DNA of 64,000 nt, taken from assembly GCF_003053565.1 (NCBI RefSeq), contig NZ_QAXS01000010.1:21933-85932 (forward strand). Direction: 5' to 3'. A model generated the notes under the pieces. That model saw only the letters and a program-made list of their open reading frames with translations, did not search any database and was not told the DNA's origin. This stretch comes from Halanaerobium saccharolyticum. Its GTDB lineage: Bacteria; Bacillota; Halanaerobiia; Halanaerobiales; Halanaerobiaceae. Shown one piece after another: positions 43,796 to 53,162 of the stretch (positions are counted from its first letter, which is position 1; each line of letters opens with the position of its first letter). The position numbers and the translations under genes are program-made.

Positions 43796-45163
43796 TCAGG
43801 CAGCCTGATCATTTTCTACTTCCAGTAAATAATCATCCTTTTCCCTGACAATTACTCCAGCCAGAACAACCAGAGCAATCAAGTTTGGCGCTGCCATCAG
43901 CCCGTTTAAAGTGTCAGCTAAAAGCCAGATTGGTTCTAAAGCACCAACTGCACCCACAAAAAGCAGGACTACAAAAACAAAGCGGTATGGTTTTACTATT
44001 TTCTTACCGAATAAATACTTCCAGCTTTCTTCTCCATAAAAACTCCAGGTAAGCATTGTAGTATAGGCAAAAATTATGATACTAATATTAATTATATAAC
44101 CACCTGGACCGGGCAGGCCACGAGTAAATCCTTCTGCTGCCAGAACTGCACCTGTTTCTCCAGTTCCCAGAGCACCGGTTAGTAAAATTACTAAAGCTGT
44201 AATTGTACCGACAACAATGGTATCAATAAATACTTCCCAGATACCCCACATTCCCTGACGGGTAGGCTTATTCCGTGCCTGAGCATGGACCATAGAAGCT
44301 GCTCCCAGCCCGGCTTCATTAGAAAACACACCGCGGGCGATACCAAAGCGAACTGCCATCCTGACTGAGGCACCTGCAAAACCTCCAAAAGCTGCTGTCG
44401 GATTAAAAGCACTACTTACTATCTCGGCCAAAACTGCTGGCACCTGTGTGATATTGGCAAAAATTATAACTGCACCACCGATAAAATAAAAGGCTGCCAT
44501 TAAAGGAACTAATTTTTCTGCTACCTTTCCAATTCTCTTAATTCCTCCCAGAACAACCAGTCCCACCAAAAACGATACAGCAAGACCTGTAATCCAGCTC
44601 GGGACAGCAAAACCATCTTCAGCTGCATGAGCCAGCGTATTCGACTGCACCATGTTTCCAATACCAAAAGCTGCCATTCCGGCAAAAAATGCATATAAGG
44701 AAGCCAGCCATTTCCAGCGGCCGCCCATTCCCTTTTCTATATAATACATAACTCCACCACTGTACTCATCTTCGCCGGTCTTTTCTCTAAATTTAACTCC
44801 CAGCTGAGCCTCAGCAAATTTGGTTGCCATTCCTACCAGCGCAGAAATCCACATCCAGAAAACTGCTCCCGGGCCACCAAGTGATAGAGCTGTAGATACA
44901 CCGGCAATATTTCCAACTCCCAGTGTTGCTGCCATCGCTGAACTAATAGCCTGAAAAGATGATAAAACACCTTCTTCATTCTCAACATCTCTCCGAAAAT
45001 AGCGGCCAAAACTTTTGTCCCAGGACAGTTTAAAATGCTTAAACTGTAAAAAATCAAGCCTAATTGTTAAATAAAGACCTGTTCCCACCAGCAGAAATAA
45101 AAAAGGTGGTCCCCAGACAATCGAATTAACTGTACTATTAATTGATAAAAACCATTCTAACAT
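43796..45163 (-). CDS. sodium:alanine/glycine symporter (AGCS family)
   Basis: A 455-residue integral membrane carrier with about ten to eleven spans that imports alanine or glycine with sodium or protons. Family motifs include GVGNIAGVSTALSLGGPGAVFWMW, GVFSNEAGLGAASMVHA and GLMAAPNLIALV. Sodium coupling suits a halophile. Monocistronic; GGGAGG before the ATG. Confidence 0.94.
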   Translation of the reverse strand: MLEWFLSINSTVNSIVWGPPFLFLLVGTGLYLTIRLDFLQFKHFKLSWDKSFGRYFRRDVENEEGVLSSFQAISSAMAATLGVGNIAGVSTALSLGGPGAVFWMWISALVGMATKFAEAQLGVKFREKTGEDEYSGGVMYYIEKGMGGRWKWLASLYAFFAGMAAFGIGNMVQSNTLAHAAEDGFAVPSWITGLAVSFLVGLVVLGGIKRIGKVAEKLVPLMAAFYFIGGAVIIFANITQVPAVLAEIVSSAFNPTAAFGGFAGASVRMAVRFGIARGVFSNEAGLGAASMVHAQARNKPTRQGMWGIWEVFIDTIVVGTITALVILLTGALGTGETGAVLAAEGFTRGLPGPGGYIINISIIIFAYTTMLTWSFYGEESWKYLFGKKIVKPYRFVFVVLLFVGAVGALEPIWLLADTLNGLMAAPNLIALVVLAGVIVREKDDYLLEVENDQAA

Positions 45164-45274
45164 AAATTTCCTCCCTGTCTTCTCTAATTATAAATTTATA
45201 ATGATAAAAAAATTATATCATAAATCTAAAATATTAAAATGATTATCCATGTATACATTGGCTTTCTGGATGAT

Positions 45275-46249
45275 TTACGCTGATTCTCTTACAACTAATT
45301 CCACATCGAGAATATTTTTCTGCTCAATTTCTTCTCCTGCTATTTCTTTAAGCAGAAGCTCTACTGATTTTCTGGCAATCTCTGCTGCCGGCTGCCTGAT
45401 TGTAGTTATTTCGGGACTGTAGAGGCTGGCCAGCTCCAGATCATCATAACCGATAACCTTTAAATCCTCCGGCACTCTGATTCCATTTGCCTTCGCTTCT
45501 TTAATCACAGCTGCAGCAATCAGATCACTGCTGGCAAAAATACCGTCAACAACTCGAGCTGAGTCAAAAATTTCTCGGGCCAGTTTTCTGTATTCCTGGC
45601 GGTCAAAACTGTTTAACTGACACTGATAATCCTCAACTTTTAAACCGGCGGCATTAATCGTCTGTTTAAAAGCCTGGTAGCGCTGATTGGAAAGTAAATC
45701 AAGTTCCAGACTGCCACCAATATACGCAACTTTCTCTGCCCCTGCTGCCAGTAAGTGCTCGGCTGCCAGTTTTCCCCCCTTAAGATTATCAGAACAGATA
45801 TAGGGAATGCCTTCAAACTGGCGGTCAAAAGTCAGCACCGGCAGGTCAACCTTCATTTCAGCAGCAATATCTAAGGTATGGCTGGCCAGGAAAATTCCAT
45901 CTACCTGCTGAGCTCTGAGCATATTGATATAATCTTTTTCCTTAGCTGCCTCCATCTGCGAGTTACAGAGCATAATCTTATAGTCATTCTGATAGGCAAA
46001 CTCTTCAAAATAAGACAATAGACTGCTGAAAAAGGGATGCTTAACTGCCGGCAGAATCACACCTAAAATATTCGATTTCTTTTTGGAAAGTGATCTGGCA
46101 ACAGCATTGGGTCTGTAATTTAACTGATCCATCACCTGATAAACCTTATCCCGGGTCTCTTCTGCTATGTAGCCGCGATTGTTGATCACTCTTGAGACTG
46201 TAGTAACTGTTACCCCTGCTTTTTCGGCCACATCCTTCTGAGTGGTCAT
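45275..46249 (-). CDS. LacI-family transcriptional regulator
   Basis: A 324-residue repressor. The N-terminal helix-turn-helix KDVAEKAGVTVTTVSRVINNRGYI is followed by the hinge NAVARSLSKKKSN and a periplasmic-binding-type sugar domain. Directly downstream of the sucrose phosphorylase gene and inside the glycogen/sucrose island, so a sucrose- or glucoside-responsive regulator is likely. Candidate operators lie at 47895-47910 (sucrose phosphorylase) and 54694-54705 (glycogen phosphorylase). A sugar-binding specificity cannot be read. Confidence 0.93.
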   Translation of the reverse strand: MTTQKDVAEKAGVTVTTVSRVINNRGYIAEETRDKVYQVMDQLNYRPNAVARSLSKKKSNILGVILPAVKHPFFSSLLSYFEEFAYQNDYKIMLCNSQMEAAKEKDYINMLRAQQVDGIFLASHTLDIAAEMKVDLPVLTFDRQFEGIPYICSDNLKGGKLAAEHLLAAGAEKVAYIGGSLELDLLSNQRYQAFKQTINAAGLKVEDYQCQLNSFDRQEYRKLAREIFDSARVVDGIFASSDLIAAAVIKEAKANGIRVPEDLKVIGYDDLELASLYSPEITTIRQPAAEIARKSVELLLKEIAGEEIEQKNILDVELVVRESA

Positions 46250-46274
46250 CTTTAATCAACCTCCTAGTTAAAAA

Positions 46275-46316
46275 CCCCTTAAATTAATAGCTTTAAACTA
46301 TTTCAACTTAAGGGGC
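46275..46316 (-). terminator. hairpin between sucrose phosphorylase and lacI-type gene
   Basis: CCCCTTAA and TTAAGGGG arms with internal pairing (AATAG/CTATT), followed by T5 on the minus strand. It may terminate or attenuate transcription into the regulator gene. Confidence 0.75.
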
Positions 46317-46373
46317 GCTTTGTTAATTTTTCTATTAAAATTTTTCGATTTTAAATCAACTAAGACAGCTTTT

Positions 46374-47825
46374 TTAGAGTTCTAAAGTCTCCATTACTCC
46401 TTTTTGCTGATCATAATATTCAATCTCAAAACTATCCTGACTGAAATCTGCCTTTAAAACTGTTCTGGCCTCACCATTCTGCCAGCTGATCTTAAGTTCT
46501 TCTTCCCGCTCAGAATCATGGATAGTATAGTCACCGGCAAAAGCAGGATAGGAATTGCGGAATTCCATCAATTTAACCAGCTTCTGAACTACCGGTCTTT
46601 TAACCTCAGACTCAATTTCTGCCTTAGAATAATAATGGCGGTTAATATTGCGCCCTACTTTTGTCTCTTCCAGTAATTCAATATCATTTTCTCCGGCCAG
46701 CATCCCTACATAGTAAACCTGGGGAATTCCGGGGGCAAAAAACTGAACTGCCCTTGCTAAAAGGTAAGAATCATCGTTATTTCCCAAAGCAGAATAATAA
46801 CTGCAGTTAATCTGGTAAATATCTAAGTTGTCATAGGCCTCACTGCTGTAAACTTTTTTAACATTGGAGCCGCGCTGGTAGAGCATTTCTCTGGTTTCTT
46901 CTATCTCCTGATCGGTCATTAGGTCTTTAACATCAACTACCCCAATCCCATCATGAGTATCCAGGGTTGTGTACTGATTGGCAGGTGCTTTTTTAAGCCA
47001 GTCTCTTAAGCGTTTGGATGTAGAGCTGTAAATTGAGTGCAGTAAGAGCATCGGCAGAGAAAAATCATAAACCGGGTGTCCCTTCTCAGCAATTTTAAGC
47101 TGAATTGAATGGTGCTCGTGAATTTCCGGTAAAATTTCCACATCTTTTTCAGCCAGAATATCCTTACAGTAATCTAAAAGTTCCCAGATATCAGGCTCGA
47201 TAAAAAAGCAGCTTGTTCCCGCCTTTTTAATTGCATAAGCAAAGGCATCAAGTCTGATGATTGAAGCTCCCTGCTCAGCTAAAAATTCGAGGCTTTCTCT
47301 AATAAAATTCTTAACTACCTCAGATTCCATATTTAAATCCAGCTGTTCTTCGGCAAAGGTGCACCAGATCTTCTCTGTTGTCCCATCAGCAAAATCAACA
47401 TCAATATAGGGAGCCCGCGGTTTACGCTTATAAATTAAATCGACTTCCTCTTCTGTTGGCTCACCGTTTTCCCAGAAGTCCTTGTAGCGGATAAAAAAAT
47501 CAGAGTACTTTGAATCATCTTTATGCTGCTTAAAATCTTTAAAATACTCAGACTGCTTTGAAATGTGATTGACCATAAAATCAAACATCAGGTAATAATT
47601 ATCTGCCAGAGCCTGTATATCATCCCAGTCCCCAAATTTTGGATCAACTTCTCTGTAGGTTAAAGGTGCAAAACCTCTATCTGCAGAAGAGGGAAAAAAT
47701 GGTAGAATATGAACTCCTCCCACCGCATCCTTAAAATGTTTATCCAGCACTTCTTTTAGATCCTCTAAATTCTGACCCATACTATCGGCATATGTAATTA
47801 ACATCACTTTATTCTCTGCTGACAA
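46374..47825 (-). CDS. sucrose phosphorylase (GH13_18)
   Basis: Splits sucrose with phosphate to glucose 1-phosphate and fructose. A 483-residue TIM-barrel with nucleophile D193 (RLDAFAYAIKK), acid/base E234 (PEIHEHHS), D292 (LDTHDGIG) and the subfamily signature YVGMLAGENDIELL...INRHYY. Relatives act on sucrose 6-phosphate or glucosylglycerate, so the exact acceptor is inferred. The start is TTG at 47825, 6 bases after GGAGGG. A LacI-type operator lies 70 bases upstream. Confidence 0.92.
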   Translation of the reverse strand: MSAENKVMLITYADSMGQNLEDLKEVLDKHFKDAVGGVHILPFFPSSADRGFAPLTYREVDPKFGDWDDIQALADNYYLMFDFMVNHISKQSEYFKDFKQHKDDSKYSDFFIRYKDFWENGEPTEEEVDLIYKRKPRAPYIDVDFADGTTEKIWCTFAEEQLDLNMESEVVKNFIRESLEFLAEQGASIIRLDAFAYAIKKAGTSCFFIEPDIWELLDYCKDILAEKDVEILPEIHEHHSIQLKIAEKGHPVYDFSLPMLLLHSIYSSTSKRLRDWLKKAPANQYTTLDTHDGIGVVDVKDLMTDQEIEETREMLYQRGSNVKKVYSSEAYDNLDIYQINCSYYSALGNNDDSYLLARAVQFFAPGIPQVYYVGMLAGENDIELLEETKVGRNINRHYYSKAEIESEVKRPVVQKLVKLMEFRNSYPAFAGDYTIHDSEREEELKISWQNGEARTVLKADFSQDSFEIEYYDQQKGVMETLEL

Positions 47826-47894
47826 CTTAATCCCTCCAGAAATTTTATTTTAAATTTTAAATTATATCTATATTTTATTATCTCGAATTTTATA

Positions 47895-47910
47895 TGTCAA
47901 GCGCTTAACA
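47895..47910. promoter_or_regulatory. LacI-type operator upstream of sucrose phosphorylase
   Basis: TGTCAAGCGCTTAACA, with a perfect 8-base AAGCGCTT core at 47899-47906, the CG-centred palindrome typical of LacI-family regulators. It lies between the sucrose phosphorylase start and a terminator, so it belongs to that promoter. Confidence 0.7.
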
Positions 47911-47924
47911 TATTTTCTAAAAAA

Positions 47925-47946
47925 AGAAGGGCCTCAGCCCTCCTTT
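47925..47946 (-). terminator. terminator after DUF4914 gene
   Basis: GAGGGC and GCCCTTC arms followed by a T7 run on the minus strand. Confidence 0.75.
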
Positions 47947-47961
47947 TTCCTAATTATAATT

Positions 47962-49863
47962 TTAAATCTGTCTGATTATCGGATCCCCCTCAATTAAATC
48001 ACAGTAGTCATCTACTCCACCATCATTGAGAGCCGTCTCAATAATTTTTCTTCCCAGTGGGTCAAGACCGGGTTCTAGATATTCTTTGATACATTTTTTG
48101 AAGAAATCCGAAAGTATCTTACCACCAATATCATAGGCTTTTTCGCCAACTTCTGGCTGGCGGTGAACCTGTAAGAATTCTTTTTCTATATGCTGACCCT
48201 CCACCAGCAGCTCCTGCAGTGAATAACCTAAAAGCGGCATCCGGGCAGGCCGCAGCTGTTCTTCAGTAAACCAGGCACCTCCACGGCGGGCCAGGTATTC
48301 TCTGGTAATCCATTCAGGCATAAAACCAACCTTCCAGGCCCCAATATGCTGGTTGGGGATCAAAATATACTTAACTTTAGGAGTCTCCAGTATCTGATCC
48401 AGGAGCAGATTGGCCTGATCAACCTTTTTACCGGTTGCAAAGGGCCAGTAAGAACCGACTCCTTCAGAACTCATCCCCTCGCCAGTGATAATACTTGGAT
48501 TTCCGTGTCCCCGGGGAGCAACCAGCCGCCAGAGCCAGGCTAAGGCAGGAGGCAGCACATGGAAAAGTCCCATGATGCCATAAGTAGGATTTTCCTTTGT
48601 ACAGGGTGGTACCCGCACTCCAAAACTGCGGACATCTATAGAAAGCGGTTCTTTTAAAACATCAGGAATAATATCTCTGGGAATTGTCACCCGCGGATTG
48701 GGGCAGGGCTGACCCGGCTCATCCTCAATATGCTCCCAGATTAAAGCTGTACTGTTTGGAGCTGCATCAATATTTAAAAATAGTAATGGTTTATCAGGAT
48801 TGGCTGTAATGGCCTCCAGATTGGGTTCAGTACCATACCTATCGATGTGATCAACACGTACAAACCAGGAATTTTCAGCATCCATTAAAGTCAGTTTACC
48901 ATTATCTTTCTGCAGTGAGTTATGACAGATTGCCATGTCATCAGTCATCGGCCGCAGTCCACAGCCCTGAGGCAGGGTAATGTGGAATTTCTCATCTGTC
49001 ATTAAATTCTTACCAAATAGGAGGCGCCCACTTCTTTCGCGGTGCATATCCTCCAGCATTTCACTTTTTCCACCACCACTGGCACCCTCGTGAGAAATAT
49101 TTACTGTATTACCATAAGGGGTTACTACCTGAACAGCCGAGCAGTGCAGGGTTACCCATTCTTCTTTTTCCCCCTGGTTAATCAGCATTCCATAAACTCC
49201 CTTTTTAGCACTCGGTCCTGGATAGAGATTATAGGCAAACATTTCATATTTACTATCCAGTCGGCGGTGAACTACCACCTGTTTACCGTCAAAATGAGTG
49301 TGGCGAAATGGTGGTGCTACATATATGTGGGAGGTGGGCTTAAATAGCTCTTCTCGCTTTCGGGTATCAACTATCCCCTGCAGCAGGGAAAGTCCAAAAG
49401 CAAAAAAGGCAGCATTAGCCGGCACCAGGGCCATTGCCTTCACTCCCAAACCATTAGGCCCAGTCTCAAAGAAAAAGAGGGCCAGTTCCTGGGTCTTCAA
49501 CCACTCAAAAGTTTCACCCCTCATTTTTTCTGTAAAATCTTCTCCAAAACGCTCCTCATATCTTTCCTTATCAGTCGGCTTCTCGTCAGCAATCAGCATA
49601 CAATTTGGATCACGGCGGCGCATATAGGATTCAGGATAATTAGCTGAAATCCCATTTCTAACCTTACAGACAACAGCTTCTACAACCTGACCCCGCTCAG
49701 GAATATCATATTTCACTTCCTGACAGCCATTTTTAGCATCTCTAACAGACAGCTCAACCAGCTGCTGCTCACTATGAGCAACTGTGTATTTAGGACAGGC
49801 CTCAAGCAGCTCCTCAACCTCTTCCGGCAGCTCAACATTCTTTAAATTCTCATCTTTAATCAT
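47962..49863 (-). CDS. DUF4914 protein, PEP-carboxykinase-like P-loop
   Basis: A 633-residue protein of unknown function. A phosphate-binding loop SHEGASGGGKSEM (around residue 260) resembles the kinase-1 motif of PEP carboxykinases. Other conserved-looking stretches are VAPPFRHTHFDGKQVVVHRR, CGLRPMTDDM and ITGEGMSSEGVGSYWPFATG. The family I know as DUF4914 is seen in Bacteroidetes and Firmicutes near carbohydrate genes. The frame is open to 49923; the ATG at 49863 is the first internal one, but its AAGGGAG is rather far (about 15 bases), so the start is uncertain. It lies between sucrose phosphorylase and pullulanase. Confidence 0.72.
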   Translation of the reverse strand: MIKDENLKNVELPEEVEELLEACPKYTVAHSEQQLVELSVRDAKNGCQEVKYDIPERGQVVEAVVCKVRNGISANYPESYMRRRDPNCMLIADEKPTDKERYEERFGEDFTEKMRGETFEWLKTQELALFFFETGPNGLGVKAMALVPANAAFFAFGLSLLQGIVDTRKREELFKPTSHIYVAPPFRHTHFDGKQVVVHRRLDSKYEMFAYNLYPGPSAKKGVYGMLINQGEKEEWVTLHCSAVQVVTPYGNTVNISHEGASGGGKSEMLEDMHRERSGRLLFGKNLMTDEKFHITLPQGCGLRPMTDDMAICHNSLQKDNGKLTLMDAENSWFVRVDHIDRYGTEPNLEAITANPDKPLLFLNIDAAPNSTALIWEHIEDEPGQPCPNPRVTIPRDIIPDVLKEPLSIDVRSFGVRVPPCTKENPTYGIMGLFHVLPPALAWLWRLVAPRGHGNPSIITGEGMSSEGVGSYWPFATGKKVDQANLLLDQILETPKVKYILIPNQHIGAWKVGFMPEWITREYLARRGGAWFTEEQLRPARMPLLGYSLQELLVEGQHIEKEFLQVHRQPEVGEKAYDIGGKILSDFFKKCIKEYLEPGLDPLGRKIIETALNDGGVDDYCDLIEGDPIIRQI

Positions 49864-50001
49864 ACTATACTCTACTACTCCCTTCTTTATGCTAAATTTT
49901 GTAAAATAAGTGAAGATTGCCACAATTTAGGACAAAATCTTGCTCGACTAATAAAATACTTAGTATTAATTTTATCATAAGAGCAGAAAAGCTACAAGCA
50001 T

Positions 50002-51921
50002 TTAATAGCCTGTAACTAAATCTGCTGCATAAATTACCATACCTGTAATTGGAGGCACCATTACTTCGTGGGAATGGAAAAATCTAATTGGTTCGGTTCC
50101 TGCCTCCTTATCATCAACTACAATTGCCCAGGTCCTGTTTTCAGGCAGATAGAACTGTTTCCATTCATGAGAGGGGTTTAATAAAACTAAAATTGTACCC
50201 CAGGCATCTTCATTGGCATTATTAAAAATCCCATAACCTACTGTTGCAAAAGGAGAATCAATAAAGTGAAGCTTTTCCTTGATTTCTGTTCGGCTGCGCA
50301 TTCTGAAAGCAGGGTGGTGGCTGCGCAGGTTGATCAGCCCCTTTACATAATTAAAATGTTCCCGGTAGGTTGTTTTTCTCTCCCATTTTAATTCATTAAC
50401 ATCTATTCCTGAATTAAAACTATTTTTATCACCAAACTTAGTCCGCAAAAATTCAGTTCCGGCTGAAACAAAGGGTACTCCCTGTGAGGTAAATAATATT
50501 ACCTGCCCCAGTTTATGCATTTTTTTGCGCTGCTCCTCATTGGCTCCCGGGCAGGAGCGGGCAAGTTTATCCCAGAGGGTTAAATTATCATGTGAATCCA
50601 GATAATTAATGCTTTCTCCGGGCTGCAGGGTAAAACCGTATAAGCGTCTTTCTTCCAGTCCAATTGCTCCAATAACACCCTCATCAATTTCTCTCTCCAG
50701 ACCAATCTCGCCCTGGATAAAGCCCCTGCCTATCCCATCACTGTCACCTTTTAGTGCATTGCGGAAATTGTCATTAAAGACTGAAATTCCTGTTCCCCGC
50801 TGATCACCTTTGCGAATCTGCTGGTAGCGCTGCAGCTGCGGCTCCAGAGCTGTCCAGGGCTCACCATAAATTAAAAGTGATGAGTTTTCTTTGCGCAGCT
50901 TGTGTTCGGCTAAAAGCATAGTCTCCCGATCAATAGAAGACATCAGATCAAAACGAAAACCATCAATATGGTATTCCTGGCTCCAGTATAATAAAGAATC
51001 AACAATATATTTGCGCATCATTTCCCGCTCGCTCGCAATTTCATTTCCACAGCCAGAAGCATTGGCAAATTTGCCGTCCTCTGTAAATCTATAAAAATAG
51101 TTGGGAAAAATTTTCTGAAAAGGTGAGTTCTGAGTATGATAGGTGTGGTTATATACTACATCCATTATTACTCCAATTCCATATGAATGCAGGGTCTTCA
51201 CCATTTTTTTGAATTCATAAATTCTGCTTTCATTGCTGGGATCAGAGGCATATGAACCCTCCGGAACCATATAGTATAGAGGATCATAACCCCAGTTATA
51301 ATCATCAGGATCTCTATCATCTACAGAGGCAAAATCATATACCGGCAGCAGATGAACATGAGTAACTCCTAATTCTTTAAGGTGGGCAATTCCAGTCAGC
51401 ATTCCTTCCCGATTAACACTGTGCCTTTCGGTAAAAGCTGTATACTTCCCCTGGTGCCTGATACCGCTTTCAGGAGAAGCTGAAAAGTCTTTAACATGCA
51501 GTTCATAGATTACAGCATCAACCGGATCCTCCAGCTCAACCTTTTGATCATGGGTCCAGGTAGGTGGATAAATCCGGGCCGGATCAACTATCAGGCCGTA
51601 TTCACTGTTTGTCCCCACTGCCTTAGCCCAGGGATCCACAAAATTATATTCCCGGCGGTGCACCTTCAGCCGCAGCCGATAATATTTACCGTATAATCTC
51701 TGTGGAAGCTCAACTTCCCAGGTATCGCTTAAACCCGGCTGCAGATCATATTCTGTCAGTTTTTTTGCTCCCCGGTCATCAGCATAAATCTCGATTACAG
51801 CTGACTGAGCAGGGGGAGACCAAATTTTATAATTTATGCTGTCTTCAGAAAACGTTAAACCCAAATCATCCCCCGCATAATATAATTTGGCTGGCTTAAT
51901 ATTTAGATTTTGAGTAAACAT
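50002..51921 (-). CDS. pulA: type I pullulanase
   Basis: A 639-residue debranching enzyme that hydrolyses alpha-1,6 links in glycogen or pullulan. It contains an N-terminal CBM48-like domain (YKIWSPPAQSAVIEIYADD), the type I signature YNWGYDPLYYMVPEGSY, GH13 motifs MDVVYNHTY, IDGFRFDLMSSID with the nucleophile D, LIYGEPWTA with the acid/base E, and YLDSHDN. No signal peptide is present, so it acts on intracellular glycogen. The ATG at 51921 follows GGAG by 9 bases. Divergent from the pfkB gene. Confidence 0.95.
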   Translation of the reverse strand: MFTQNLNIKPAKLYYAGDDLGLTFSEDSINYKIWSPPAQSAVIEIYADDRGAKKLTEYDLQPGLSDTWEVELPQRLYGKYYRLRLKVHRREYNFVDPWAKAVGTNSEYGLIVDPARIYPPTWTHDQKVELEDPVDAVIYELHVKDFSASPESGIRHQGKYTAFTERHSVNREGMLTGIAHLKELGVTHVHLLPVYDFASVDDRDPDDYNWGYDPLYYMVPEGSYASDPSNESRIYEFKKMVKTLHSYGIGVIMDVVYNHTYHTQNSPFQKIFPNYFYRFTEDGKFANASGCGNEIASEREMMRKYIVDSLLYWSQEYHIDGFRFDLMSSIDRETMLLAEHKLRKENSSLLIYGEPWTALEPQLQRYQQIRKGDQRGTGISVFNDNFRNALKGDSDGIGRGFIQGEIGLEREIDEGVIGAIGLEERRLYGFTLQPGESINYLDSHDNLTLWDKLARSCPGANEEQRKKMHKLGQVILFTSQGVPFVSAGTEFLRTKFGDKNSFNSGIDVNELKWERKTTYREHFNYVKGLINLRSHHPAFRMRSRTEIKEKLHFIDSPFATVGYGIFNNANEDAWGTILVLLNPSHEWKQFYLPENRTWAIVVDDKEAGTEPIRFFHSHEVMVPPITGMVIYAADLVTGY

Positions 51922-52163
51922 AAAAATCATCTCCACTGTTAATGCAATTTTTCTCAGGCAGCATCAAATTTAATTACTAATTACTATTATCCTCTTAATG
52001 TCATTTCAATAAATTTATTGTCTGTATTATTTATTATTCTTTGTTTTGATTACTATTCCTGCCCTAAGTTGAGATTAATTATTTTAAAAAACAGGTTATT
52101 TAAAATTTATGTAGAAATAATATTTAAGAGCAGCTTTAAAATTAAAAATGTGAGGTGAGGCGA

Positions 52164-53162
52164 TTGTTAACAGTTCATAACAGTTTGAATTTCGAAGCCA
52201 ACGACTTTGATATAACTGCTTATGGAGAGGTTTTGCTGGATATGATATCCAGGGAGGAAGCCCCCCTTAAAGAATGTGCTAATTTTACCCGTTATTTTGG
52301 TGGTTCTCCTGCCAATGTTTTAGTAAATATGCAGCGCCTCGAAAATAAAACAGCTTTTATCAGTCGAGTTGGTGATGATGAGTTTGGAGAATATTTGACA
52401 GAAATTTTAGAAAACGAAGGTGTCAATCTGGACTGCATGCAATATGATCCTGAAGAAGGAACTCCAATCATCTTTGTTAATAAGAGTAAGGAAACACCTT
52501 CCTGGCTTGCTTATCGGGGAGCAGATATTAATCTGCAGATCAGTGAGCAGATATATGATAAGGTAGATAATTCTTCAATTTTCTTTACCGGCAGTTTTAT
52601 TCTCTCAAAAAATCCTGCTCGTTCAACTGCAATTAAAATTATTGAATATGCAGTTAAAAAAAATAAATTTTTTGCCTTTGATCCAAGTTTTAGAGCCAGC
52701 CTCTGGCCTGAAGGCAACAAAGGCAGTGAAATTATTAGAGAATTAATTTCGCAGGCAGATGTAATCAAACCATCTTTAGATGATGCCTATCACCTCTACG
52801 GCCAGGACCATCCTGAAAATTATCTAAAAAAATACCACAGTGATGGAGCAAAAATTGTTGTTTTAAGTCTGGGTAAAGATGGTGTTCTCCTTTCTGACAG
52901 CAGCAGTGAACCACTGCATATCCCTGTTTTTTCTGAGAAGGTAGTAGATGTTACAGGGGCTGGAGATTCTTTCTGGTCAGGTTTTTTAACTGGTATTCTT
53001 AAAGGCCTGCCGATCAAAGAAGCTGCCAGACTTGGTAATGCAGTGGCAGCATTTAAAATTCAGGGAGTAGGTGCCCTTTCTTCTGTACCACCATTAATGG
53101 AAATAATGTCTTATTACGATATTCAGCCAATTGAAGGAGGTAAATTAAATGAGCGAAATTAA
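52164..53162 (+). CDS. PfkB-family sugar kinase (probable fructokinase)
   Basis: A 332-residue ribokinase-fold kinase with the substrate motif NFTRYFGGSPANVLVNMQRLE and the ATP/anion-hole signature VDVTGAGDSFWSGF, whose aspartate is the catalytic base. Being next to sucrose-phosphate-synthase and sucrose phosphorylase genes, fructose is the likely substrate. The GTG at 52155 lies inside the GAGGTGAGG site; a TTG at 52164 is better spaced but not certain. It overlaps the next gene by 14 bases. Confidence 0.88.
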   Translation: MLTVHNSLNFEANDFDITAYGEVLLDMISREEAPLKECANFTRYFGGSPANVLVNMQRLENKTAFISRVGDDEFGEYLTEILENEGVNLDCMQYDPEEGTPIIFVNKSKETPSWLAYRGADINLQISEQIYDKVDNSSIFFTGSFILSKNPARSTAIKIIEYAVKKNKFFAFDPSFRASLWPEGNKGSEIIRELISQADVIKPSLDDAYHLYGQDHPENYLKKYHSDGAKIVVLSLGKDGVLLSDSSSEPLHIPVFSEKVVDVTGAGDSFWSGFLTGILKGLPIKEAARLGNAVAAFKIQGVGALSSVPPLMEIMSYYDIQPIEGGKLNERN

